This document shows, piece by piece, positions 1 through 7,976 of a stretch of DNA of 8,809 bases. This stretch comes from Pseudomonadota bacterium (lineage in GTDB: Bacteria; Pseudomonadota; Gammaproteobacteria; Burkholderiales; Burkholderiaceae_D). A program made the position numbers and the translations under genes. Each line of letters begins with the position of its first letter. The first letter of the stretch is position 1. Where the stretch lies: the NCBI GenBank assembly GCA_018241865.1, contig JAFECY010000273.1, forward strand, positions 1-8,809. Direction: 5' to 3'. The notes beneath the pieces were generated by a model that searched no databases, was not told where the DNA came from, and saw nothing but the letters and a program-made list of their open reading frames with translations.

Positions 1-1691
1 GCGTTCTGAGCGCGAGCACGCAGCACGAAGTTGACGATCTCGTTGCGGAAATCTTTCGGATTCGAGATGCCGGCTGGCTTCTCGATTTTTTCCAATTCAT
101 TGTTCAGCGAATTGCGATCGAAACTTTCGCCGGTATCGGGGTCGCGGAATTCCTGGTCTTGAATCCAGAAATCGGCAAAAGTGACATAGCGGTCGAAAAT
201 GTTCTGGCCGTATTCTGAGTAGCTTTCCAAGTAAGCAGTCTGGATTTCCTTGCCGATGAACTCGACGTAGCGTTGCGCCAGATGCTCCTTGATATAAGTG
301 AGATATCTCTGTTCGGTCTCTGGCGGGAATTGCTCGCGCTCGACCTGCTGCTCCAGCACATATAACAGATGCACCGGATTGGCAGCGACTTCGGTGGTGT
401 CGAAGTTGAATACTTTGGACAGAATTTTGAAAGCGAAGCGAGTCGAGAGACCGCTCATGCCCTCATCGACGCCGGCATAGTCGCTGTATTCGTACATCGA
501 CTTGGCTTTCGGATCGGTATCTTTTAGATTTTCACCGTCATACACCTGCATCTTGGAAAAAATGCTGGAATTTTCCGGTTCCTTCAGACGCGACAACACG
601 GCAAACTGCGCCATCATCTTCAAAGTGCCGGGCGCGCAGGGCGCGTGCGCCAATGAAGAATTGCGTAATAGTTTGTCGTAAATTTTGACCTCTTCCGACA
701 CGCGCAGGCAGTACGGCACCTTGACGATATAAATGCGGTCGAGGAAGGCTTCATTGTTCTTGTTATTGCGGAAGGCTTTCCATTCCGATTCGTTCGAGTG
801 CGCTAGGATCACGCCGTCGAAGGGAATTGCGCCGAAACCTTCGGTACCTTTGAAATTGCCTTCTTGGGTCGCGGTCAAGAGAGGATGCAGCACCTTGATC
901 GGCGCTTTGAACATCTCGACAAATTCCATCAAGCCTTGATTGGCTAGACACAAGCCGCCGGAATAGCTGTAAGCATCCGGGTCGTCCTGCGAATATTCTT
1001 CCAGCTTGCGGATATCGACCTTGCCGACCAGCGAAGAAATATCTTGGTTGTTTTCATCGCCCGGTTCTGTCTTGGAAACCGCGATCTGTTTCAACACCGA
1101 GGGATAGCGCTTGACGATGCGGAACTGGTTGATGTCGCCATTGAATTCGGACAGGCGCTTGACCGCCCACGGACTCGGAATGGTGCGTAGATAGCGGCGT
1201 GGAATGCCGAAGTCTTCTTCCAGAATGGCGCCGTCCTCTTCTTCGCTGAACAGGCCGAGCGGCGATTCGTTTACCGGCGAGCCTTTGATGGCGTAGAAGG
1301 GCACGTGCTCCATCAACTGCTTGAGTTTTTCCGCGATCGAGGATTTGCCGCCGCCGACCGGGCCGAGCAGATAGAGAATCTGCTTGCGTTCTTCCAGCCC
1401 TTGCGCAGCGTGGCGGAAGTAGGCTACCACCTGCTCGATGACTTCCTCGGTGCCGTAAAACTCGCGGAAGGCAGGGTAAATTTTGATGATTTTGTTGGCG
1501 AAAATGCGCGACAGGCGGTTGTCGTTGCGCGTATCGACCATCTCCGGTTCACCGATGGCATGCAGCATGCGCTCGGCCGCGGTGGCATAAGCCAGCGGAT
1601 CGCGTTTGCAGATTTCCAAGTACTCCTTCAGAGAATACTCTTCCTCTTTGGTCCGCTCATAACGCGATGCATAGTTATCGAAGATTTTCAT
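1..1691 (-). CDS. prkA: PrkA-type serine protein kinase / AAA+ protein, 3' end outside window
   Basis: The minus strand reads open from an ATG at 1691 to the window edge, giving 563 complete codons. The protein begins MKIFDNYASRYERTKEEEYS and carries a Walker A motif GPVGGGKSS near residues 109-117. Near residues 250-290 is the run EFVEMFKAPIKVLHPLLTAT, followed by an ILAHSNESEW stretch; both are hallmarks of PrkA/YeaG. The family is a cytoplasmic AAA+ ATPase module joined to a C-terminal kinase-like region, about 640 residues long, so roughly the last 80 residues are missing here. In many proteobacteria prkA is followed by a DUF444 (YeaH-like) gene and a SpoVR gene and is induced by starvation or stress; those partners would lie before position 1 and cannot be seen. 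The start is supported by AAGGA six bases upstream (complement of 1698-1702). I see no convincing promoter between 1700 and 1890. Confidence 0.96.
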   Translation of the reverse strand, partial: MKIFDNYASRYERTKEEEYSLKEYLEICKRDPLAYATAAERMLHAIGEPEMVDTRNDNRLSRIFANKIIKIYPAFREFYGTEEVIEQVVAYFRHAAQGLEERKQILYLLGPVGGGKSSIAEKLKQLMEHVPFYAIKGSPVNESPLGLFSEEEDGAILEEDFGIPRRYLRTIPSPWAVKRLSEFNGDINQFRIVKRYPSVLKQIAVSKTEPGDENNQDISSLVGKVDIRKLEEYSQDDPDAYSYSGGLCLANQGLMEFVEMFKAPIKVLHPLLTATQEGNFKGTEGFGAIPFDGVILAHSNESEWKAFRNNKNNEAFLDRIYIVKVPYCLRVSEEVKIYDKLLRNSSLAHAPCAPGTLKMMAQFAVLSRLKEPENSSIFSKMQVYDGENLKDTDPKAKSMYEYSDYAGVDEGMSGLSTRFAFKILSKVFNFDTTEVAANPVHLLYVLEQQVEREQFPPETEQRYLTYIKEHLAQRYVEFIGKEIQTAYLESYSEYGQNIFDRYVTFADFWIQDQEFRDPDTGESFDRNSLNNELEKIEKPAGISNPKDFRNEIVNFVLRARAQN

Positions 1692-1890
1692 GGTCTGTCC
1701 TTTTCGAGGGTATGCAGCGAAACTGTCACATTCACACCGATAAATTTATCCACGGCAATCAATTTAATAATACGCCGATCTTTTCGCTTGTGTGTTCTTT
1801 CGTAGTGCGGATGAGACTTTTTTTCACCCCGTTGTTCTTCGTTTGAATTTGCGGACTGGGTTGACAGGCGACGTAGTAACCAAAAATAAG
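1692..1890. other. Leader region upstream of prkA, no gene
   Basis: This is an AT-rich spacer between the prkA start and the ISL3 transposase remnant. It should contain the prkA promoter, but I could not pick a -35/-10 pair or a sigma-54 site with confidence. TATTAT on the minus strand (near 1766-1771) is a possible -10 without a good -35. Short open frames here show no family resemblance. Confidence 0.5.
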
Positions 1891-2088
1891 TCATCCGATT
1901 TCCCTGTGGGTCGCTGAAACCGGATGTAAATCAAGGCCGCCGCAATAGAAATAAAAAGCGATCTTGAAGTTGCCTCGGTTTCGGAATCCGCAGACACGTT
2001 TTTGGATAGTGGCAATTTCCGAATGCAATTTTTCAGCGGCAGCGTTGGTAATGCGATGCGTGAGATCAGTCAGAATAGTGGGCAGGTG
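1891..2088 (-). pseudogene. C-terminal remnant of an ISL3-family transposase
   Basis: Read on the minus strand this segment encodes about 65 residues including HLPTILTDLTHRITNAAAEK, then KRVCGFRNRGNFKIAFYF and CGGLDLHPV, ending at a TGA (complement of 1891-1893). The pattern HRITNA...GFRN..NFK...FY.CGGLDL.P is the C-terminal end of ISL3-family (IS204/IS1001/IS1096/IS1165) DDE transposases, which are normally about 400 residues. Everything upstream is missing: homology stops near 2088, where an unrelated plus-strand gene begins. No start codon or catalytic core remains, so it cannot be functional. The region just after the stop may contain the outer end of the old element, but I could not define its inverted repeat. 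The family call rests on recalled motif patterns. Confidence 0.8.
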
Positions 2089-2865
2089 GCAGGAAGACTA
2101 CCGGGACTCGGTCAGTCGCCGCCACTTCAACCAGCGGGTCAGCTTCCCGGACGGCGTGCCCAAGCTGCGGATCGGCGGCCGGGAATTGACCAGCGACGAG
2201 ATCGCCAGACTGACCGGCGCCCCGGATGGCGCGCAGATCCGCATGGAGCGTTATGGCGGCGAACCGACACTCAGGATATCGCACCCTTTCTATGCCCACG
2301 ATTCAAAAAGATCGTTCATCAAGACGGAGTCCGGCGGCCTTGCCCTGTCCAACGACCTGCTGATGCTGAACAAGGAAACCGCGCCGCGCGGCCTCGGCCT
2401 GCGCATCTTCGCCACGCAGGCGCAGCAAGCGAAGGAACTGGGGTTTTCCAGCATCGAAATCCTTGCCGCCCGCAATGCGATGAATGGCTATTACACCTGG
2501 CCGCAATACGGCGCGAATGCCCAGCTTGAGCCCGGCTTCATCGAAAAGCTGCCGCCGGGCCTGAAAGGCGCCACCGACTTGCAGGAATTGATGAAAACCG
2601 AAGCTGGCCGTGCGTTCTGGAAAAAAGAGGGGTACAGTGTTGAATGCAGCTTCGATTTGAGAGGGGGGCAGCCGATCATGGCAACAGCTTATAAATCATG
2701 GCAACAGCTTATAAAACAAGTGACAGCGAAAAAAATCAGCCTGAAAAAATGGACGGGTTTGATTTAGAAAATGCGCCGCCTCGTCCGCCTCTGTCGGCAG
2801 AGGAACTGGCGCGCCGCGTCGTGCGCGGCGAAGTCGAGGAAATCGAGGATCTAGGGGAAGCCTGA
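2089..2865 (+). pseudogene. 5'-truncated and frameshifted gene of unknown function
   Basis: An open frame runs through this segment to a TAG at 2765-2767. Although it can be read back to an ATG at 1964, codons before about 2089 are antisense to the transposase remnant, so the native 5' end appears lost. The recognisable part starts near RDSVSRRHFNQRVSFPDG and includes LGLRIFATQAQQAKELGF, AARNAMNGYYTWPQYG and a C-terminal CSFDLRGGQPIMATAYK. The NGYYTWP..G block with a preceding LG(F) amphipathic helix recalls uncharacterised proteins of phages and secretion-linked loci, but I cannot name the family or function. At 2676-2715 a perfect 20-bp tandem duplication shifts the frame. Removing one copy joins the protein to 55 further codons (ATG 2698 to TGA 2863-2865), an acidic tail containing PPRPPLSAEELARRVVRGEV. 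No signal peptide or membrane segment is visible. I infer a decayed gene; no ribosome-binding site precedes any internal ATG. Confidence 0.7.
2676..2715 (+). repeat. Perfect 20-bp tandem duplication
   Basis: The unit TCATGGCAACAGCTTATAAA occurs twice back to back, at 2676-2695 and 2696-2715, with no mismatch. Since 20 is not a multiple of three, it moves the upstream frame into an early stop at 2765-2767. Deleting one copy keeps the frame open to 2865. This looks like a recent slipped-strand event or an assembly artefact. Confidence 0.97.
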
Positions 2866-2886
2866 TCTTCTTTCGTGTCAAAGGAT

Positions 2887-2909
2887 CCGCCACCCGGCGG
2901 GTTTTTTTT
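2887..2909 (+). terminator. Rho-independent terminator after the orphan gene
   Basis: CCGCC (2887-2891), loop ACCC and GGCGG (2896-2900) form a GC-only stem, followed by G and eight Ts (2902-2909). It sits 22 bases after the TGA that ends the frame restored by removing one repeat copy. This supports 2865 as the ancestral gene end. Confidence 0.85.
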
Positions 2910-3125
2910 CGCCCATCGACGGAATCAAATACCCCCCTCCCAATGTATTGACGCAATCGTGAAACTGACGCCTGAGTAAAAAAGTTTTTATGCGCGGCGC
3001 CGGGTTCACCCGGTTGTCTCCTCCCTTCAAGTCCGGGTGGCGTCACGCACTTTTAACCAGGGTGAAAGCGATGCAGAATCTCCGCTAAAGGAGACCCAGT
3101 GGGCCAAAAATGGGCCAAGAGCCAC
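2910..3125. other. Gene-free spacer between accessory remnant and tRNA terminator
   Basis: I see no credible coding region on either strand. A 116-codon minus-strand open frame spans part of it and the preceding gene but has a low-complexity composition and no family resemblance. The stretch holds a small hairpin CCGGG-TTCA-CCCGG (3000-3013) without a T run, and a short direct repeat at 3100-3117. It could be residue of a former mobile element, but nothing in it proves that. Confidence 0.5.
3100..3117. repeat. Short direct repeat TGGGCCA
   Basis: TGGGCCA occurs at 3100-3106 and again at 3111-3117, separated by AAAA, and GGGCCA recurs at 3135-3140 inside the terminator stem. This may be chance or part of an old junction. 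Confidence 0.5.
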
Positions 3126-3155
3126 AAAAAAAAAGGGCCAGCACGTAGCTGACCC
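3126..3155 (-). terminator. Rho-independent terminator of tRNA-Asn
   Basis: On the minus strand GGGTCAGC, loop TACGT and GCTGGCCC form an 8-bp stem (one G-T pair) followed by nine Ts (complement of 3126-3134). It begins about ten bases after the tRNA CCA end, as expected for a single-gene tRNA transcript. Confidence 0.9.
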
Positions 3156-3165
3156 TTATGAATCT

Positions 3166-3241
3166 TGGCTCCCCGACCTGGACTCGAACCAGGGACCTGC
3201 GGATTAACAGTCCGTCGCTCTACCGACTGAGCTATCAGGGA
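3166..3241 (-). tRNA. tRNA-Asn (anticodon GUU)
   Basis: The minus strand gives a complete 76-nt cloverleaf. The acceptor stem TCCCTGA pairs with TCGGGGA (one T-G wobble), followed by discriminator G and an encoded CCA at 3166-3168. The D arm contains AGCTCAGTCGGTAGAGC. The anticodon stem-loop is CGGACTGTTAATCCG, with GTT as the anticodon, which reads Asn codons AAC and AAU. The T arm contains GGTTCGAGTCC with normal pairing. It has its own promoter at 3253-3282 and its own terminator at 3126-3155. The 3' end faces the decayed accessory segment, a position often used as an integration site, but I found no second copy of the tRNA 3' end in the window. Confidence 0.97.
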
Positions 3242-3252
3242 AAAGAATCCGC

Positions 3253-3282
3253 ATTATAGGCAGATGTTGTGTGTCTTGTCAA
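3253..3282 (-). promoter_or_regulatory. Sigma-70 promoter of tRNA-Asn
   Basis: On the minus strand a consensus TTGACA (complement of 3277-3282) and consensus TATAAT (complement of 3253-3258) are separated by 18 bases. The -10 lies 11 bases upstream of the mature tRNA 5' end at 3241, so the primary transcript would have a very short leader. Confidence 0.92.
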
Positions 3283-3335
3283 AACTGCGAGGCAACTTTT
3301 TATGCGGCCGAACCATATTCTTGCTCGGCCACTTC

Positions 3336-3355
3336 GCATTACAGCGCATTACAGC
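3336..3355 (-). repeat. 10-bp tandem repeat at the aminotransferase stop codon
   Basis: GCATTACAGC occurs twice in tandem, at 3336-3345 and 3346-3355. The aminotransferase TAA (complement of 3349-3351) lies in the second unit, and the extra copy lies after the stop. The protein is therefore unaffected. Confidence 0.9.
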
Positions 3356-4557
3356 ACCTTGGCGATGGCCTCGACCACGGTGTCGATGTTGCGCGAGTTC
3401 AGCGCGGCGACGCAGATGCGGCCGGTATCGACTGCGTAGATCGAGAATTCATCGCGCAGGCGGCCGACTTGCTCTTTGCTGAGCCCCGAGTAGGAGAACA
3501 TGCCGCGCTGGGCAGTAACAAAACTGAAATCGCGGCTGGGGGCTTTCACTTTCAGTTTTTCTACCAGCGCGTTGCGCATTTCCTTGATGCGCACGCGCAT
3601 GCCGGCCAGTTCTTCTTCCCATAGTTTGCGCAGTTCCGGTGTGGATAGTGCGGTGGCGACCACTTGGCTGCCGTGGATCGGCGGGTTGGAGTAGTTGGTG
3701 CGAACCACGCGCTTGAGCTGCGACAGCACGCGGGCGGCTTCTTCGGCGCTGGCAGAGACGATGGACAATGCGCCGACGCGTTCGCCGTACAGCGAGAAAG
3801 ATTTCGAGAACGAGTTCGAGACGAACAATGGGCCGCCGGCATCGGCGAAGCGGCGCACCACCTTGCCGTCGGATTCGATGCTGTCGCCGAAACCTTGGTA
3901 AGCCATGTCGAGGAAGGGGATCAGGCCGCGCTGGGTGATAACGTCAATGACTTGCGTCCACTGGTCTTCGCTCAGATCGGCGCCGGTCGGGTTGTGGCAG
4001 CAGGCGTGCAGCAGCACGATGGCGCCGGCCGGCATGTCTTTGAGCGCGCCGAGCATGCCGGCGAAGTTCACGCCTTTGGTGGTGGCATCGTAGTAGGGGT
4101 AGTTATTGACGGTGAAGCCGGCCGACTCGAACAGAGCGCGGTGGTTTTCCCAACTCGGGTCGCTGATCCAGACTTGCGATTTCGGCGAGAAGCGCTGCAG
4201 GAAGTCTGCGCCCAGTTTCAATGCGCCGGTGCCGCCGATAGCTTGGGCAGTGATCGCGCGTTTTTCGGTGATGACGGCGCTGTCTGCACCGAATACCAGC
4301 TCCTGCACCGACTTGTCATAGAGCGCTAAGCCTTCGATTGGTAGGTAAGTGCGCGGAGCGAGTTTCTCCATCAACTGCGCTTCGGCTTTCTTGACGCATT
4401 CCAGCAGCGGCACCTTGCCATTGTCGTCGTAATAGACGCCAACACCGAGGTTAATTTTGTTCGGATTCTTGTCGGCATTGAAGGCTTCGGTGATGCCGAG
4501 AATCGGGTCGCGCGGGGCCATTTCAATGGCGCTGAAGAGGGATGCGGAAGCAGTCAT
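3349..4557 (-). CDS. aspC: Aspartate/aromatic amino acid aminotransferase (class I, PLP)
   Basis: This 402-residue protein is a full-length fold-type I aminotransferase of the AspC/TyrB family (usually about 400 residues). It transfers the amino group of aspartate, and often of aromatic amino acids, to 2-oxoglutarate in the cytoplasm. Visible active-site elements are GGTGAL (108-113), Trp136, HNPTG with Asn189, DMAYQGF with Asp217 and Tyr220, [14 protein letters not shown] with the PLP-binding Lys252, RTNYSNPP with Arg286, and GRICVAALN with the carboxylate-binding Arg380. The frame is open back to 4665, but the protein comes into register with the family at [21 protein letters not shown] therefore chose ATG 4557, although no clear Shine-Dalgarno precedes it. 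It is divergent from uvrB across about 115 bp. AspC and TyrB specificity cannot be separated from sequence alone, so the symbol is provisional. Confidence 0.95.
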   Translation of the reverse strand: MTASASLFSAIEMAPRDPILGITEAFNADKNPNKINLGVGVYYDDNGKVPLLECVKKAEAQLMEKLAPRTYLPIEGLALYDKSVQELVFGADSAVITEKRAITAQAIGGTGALKLGADFLQRFSPKSQVWISDPSWENHRALFESAGFTVNNYPYYDATTKGVNFAGMLGALKDMPAGAIVLLHACCHNPTGADLSEDQWTQVIDVITQRGLIPFLDMAYQGFGDSIESDGKVVRRFADAGGPLFVSNSFSKSFSLYGERVGALSIVSASAEEAARVLSQLKRVVRTNYSNPPIHGSQVVATALSTPELRKLWEEELAGMRVRIKEMRNALVEKLKVKAPSRDFSFVTAQRGMFSYSGLSKEQVGRLRDEFSIYAVDTGRICVAALNSRNIDTVVEAIAKVL

Positions 4558-4577
4558 CGTGATAACATGAAAAGTTG

Positions 4578-4598
4578 GCTGCAAAGCTTGTTTGCAGC
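4578..4598. repeat. Perfect 8-bp inverted repeat in the aspC-uvrB divergent region
   Basis: GCTGCAAA (4578-4585), loop GCTTG and TTTGCAGC (4591-4598) form a perfect dyad. It lies 21 bases upstream of the aminotransferase start and 74 bases upstream of uvrB. It could be an operator for either gene or an RNA hairpin in the aminotransferase leader. It does not match the LexA CTGT-N8-ACAG pattern. Confidence 0.6.
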
Positions 4599-4671
4599 GG
4601 GTTGTCGAAGGCGCAAGGGCAGGATTTTGTCGCTGGAGCGCAATGGCGATTTTACCAAAGGTCAAAGGGTT

Positions 4672-6765
<2,094 letters not shown>

Positions 6766-6766
6766 C

Positions 6767-7561
6767 ATGGCGATTCCTTCTGCAATCACGACCATGCTGG
6801 ACAAGGCTGATTCTTCGTGGCGGCCGATTTTGTCGGCGGGGCTGGCCGCGCTGGATGCAGCGCACCCGGCCTATTTCGCTGATCTGATGCGAGATGATTA
6901 CCTGCCGACCGAAGGCCGCTTGTTCGCCGCCTTCGCCCAGCCGCTCGACGCAGTGCGCTACGTGCTGGTAGGCGAAGGGCCGTATCCGCGCCCGGAAAGC
7001 GCTACCGGGTTTTGCTTCATGGATGGCGCGGTGCAATCGCTGTGGTCGGAGAGTGGGTTGTCGAAGCCAGTCAATCGCGCCACTTCGCTACGCAATTTCA
7101 TGAAGATGCTGCTGGTGGCCGATGGCCAACTGGATATAGCACGTACTTCCGGCGATGCGATGGCGCATATCGCCTTGAAGGCGCGCGCAATCGGTTCGCC
7201 TTACATTCAGACGCGGGAAGATTTGCAGGGCAAGTTGACCGAGCAGGGTTTCCTGTTATTGAATGCGACGCTGGTATTCCGCTCGCATGTGCCGCCATTG
7301 AAAGAGGCCAAGGCATGGTTGCCTTTCCTGCAAACGGTGCTGGCCGGCTTGGCCGATCATGCCGAGGCAAACGGCAAGATGCCGCCGACGCTGGTCTTGT
7401 GGGGCAAGATCGCCGAGCAGTTGAAGGCATTGCCGGCGAATGAGCGTTTCCCGAAAGCGGTGTCGGAGCATCCGTATAACCTGAGCTTTATCGGGAATGC
7501 GGCGATGCAGGAATTATTTGGCAAAATGAATTTGCTTCAAAAAAACAATCCAACACGTTAA
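6767..7561 (+). CDS. Divergent uracil-DNA glycosylase family 1-like protein lacking the catalytic Asp
   Basis: This 264-residue protein aligns by pattern with family-1 uracil-DNA glycosylases (Ung). Motif A is GEGPYPRP (69-76) where Ung has GQDPYHGP, so the water-activating aspartate (E. coli Asp64) is Gly71. Other pocket positions are kept: GFCF with Phe84 (Phe77), LLLNATL with Asn166 (Asn123, uracil recognition) and EHPYNLS with His235 (His187) and Leu239 (Leu191). TSLRNFMKML (106-115) matches the PSLxN helix, and LVLWGKIAEQ (209-218) matches the VFLLWG strand. I recall similar betaproteobacterial proteins with GESPYPR, so the change may be family-wide, but this is unverified. ATG 6767, one base after the uvrB stop, suggests translational coupling; ATG 6794 is an alternative. 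Whether it excises uracil, another base, or only binds DNA is open. Confidence 0.85.
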   Translation: MAIPSAITTMLDKADSSWRPILSAGLAALDAAHPAYFADLMRDDYLPTEGRLFAAFAQPLDAVRYVLVGEGPYPRPESATGFCFMDGAVQSLWSESGLSKPVNRATSLRNFMKMLLVADGQLDIARTSGDAMAHIALKARAIGSPYIQTREDLQGKLTEQGFLLLNATLVFRSHVPPLKEAKAWLPFLQTVLAGLADHAEANGKMPPTLVLWGKIAEQLKALPANERFPKAVSEHPYNLSFIGNAAMQELFGKMNLLQKNNPTR

Positions 7562-7612
7562 TGAGCTATGGTCCCGTTCGGTTTAAAACAGTCTCAGTTT
7601 TCAGCGCGATAC
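7562..7612. other. Spacer between UDG-like gene and insertion sequence
   Basis: This 51-bp piece carries no gene. AAAAC and GTTTT (within 7586-7602) could pair as a weak 5-bp stem, but there is no clean terminator, so the repair operon's own terminator may have been displaced by the insertion. The four bases ATAC (7609-7612) would be the left target-site copy if the IS starts at 7613. Confidence 0.4.
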
Positions 7613-7651
7613 GGTAATCCCCCCGGAACTTAATCGTATTTGAAAGTAGAA
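7613..7651 (+). repeat. Left terminal inverted repeat of the IS
   Basis: The first 12 bases match the right end perfectly. TTAATCG (left) corresponds to TTAACCG (right), and TGAAAGTAGAA matches perfectly after a one-base length difference. The intervening bases differ. Confidence 0.85.
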
Positions 7652-7682
7652 TTTTCTCCAATCGTTTTTGAGGAAGTTTTAC

Positions 7683-7949
7683 ATGAAAAAATCCCGCTTT
7701 ACCGACAGTCAAATCATCGCCACTTTGAAGCAAGCCGAAGCTGGCACGCCCGTGCCAGAACTTTGTCGGGAGCACGGCATCAGCTCTGCCACCTTTTACA
7801 AATGGCGCGCTAAGTTCGGTGGCATGGATGCGTCCCTGATGGCGCGCATGAAAGAGCTGGAAGATGAGAACCGGCGCTTGAAGAAGATGTATGCCGAGGA
7901 ACGGCTCAAGGCCGAGATCGTCACGGAGGCCATGCAAAAAAAGTGGTAG
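7683..7949 (+). CDS. IS3-family transposase OrfA (DNA-binding helix-turn-helix)
   Basis: OrfA is 88 residues, typical of the IS407 group. Residues 1-50 ([20 protein letters not shown], then [14 protein letters not shown]) form the HTH_Tnp_1 helix-turn-helix that binds the IS ends. Residues about 55-85 are rich in Met, Leu, Glu and Lys with heptad character ([20 protein letters not shown]) and form the leucine-zipper-like dimerisation helix. ATG 7683 is chosen because GAGG at 7670-7673 gives a normal nine-base spacing; an in-frame TTG at 7668 overlaps that ribosome-binding site and is unlikely. The gene ends at TAG 7947-7949, just after the A7G slippery run. Alone it probably acts as a regulator; fused to OrfB it forms the transposase. 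Confidence 0.95.
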   Translation: MKKSRFTDSQIIATLKQAEAGTPVPELCREHGISSATFYKWRAKFGGMDASLMARMKELEDENRRLKKMYAEERLKAEIVTEAMQKKW

Positions 7950-7976
7950 CGCCATCTCATCGCAAAGAGATGGCGC
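7937..7976 (+). promoter_or_regulatory. Programmed -1 frameshift site: A_AAA_AAG plus stem-loop
   Basis: In the OrfA frame the codons CAA AAA AAG contain the canonical heptamer A_AAA_AAG (7937-7943). Five bases later, GCGCCATCTC (7949-7958) and GAGATGGCGC (7967-7976) form a perfect 10-bp stem around an 8-base loop. A -1 slip on AAG continues as GTG GTA GCG, giving the join [12 protein letters not shown]. This is the standard way IS3-family elements make OrfAB. Confidence 0.92.

Noticed and set aside
1305..1805. A 166-codon plus-strand open frame over the prkA 5' end
   Set aside because: It is antisense to the PrkA Walker A region and runs into the leader; no independent support.
3000..3013. 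Hairpin CCGGG-TTCA-CCCGG as a terminator or regulatory RNA
   Set aside because: No T run follows and no adjacent gene needs it; the stem is only five base pairs.
2696..3046. A 116-codon minus-strand open frame across the spacer
   Set aside because: It overlaps the orphan gene tail and its terminator, has Arg/Pro-rich low-complexity composition and no recognisable motif.
3306..3330. Hairpin GGCCGA...TCGGCC downstream of the aminotransferase as a terminator
   Set aside because: The six-bp stem has a 13-base loop and no T run on either strand, so it does not qualify as a rho-independent terminator.
3664..4329. A 221-codon plus-strand open frame opposite the aminotransferase
   Set aside because: It lies wholly antisense to a gene with all catalytic motifs present; its composition (Ala, Gly, Val, His) is that of a GC-rich shadow.
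4558..4671. LexA/SOS box for uvrB in the divergent region
   Set aside because: I looked for CTGT-N8-ACAG on both strands and found no acceptable match.
7566..7955. A 129-codon minus-strand open frame at the left of the IS
   Set aside because: It is antisense to orfA and crosses the IS boundary; a shadow frame.
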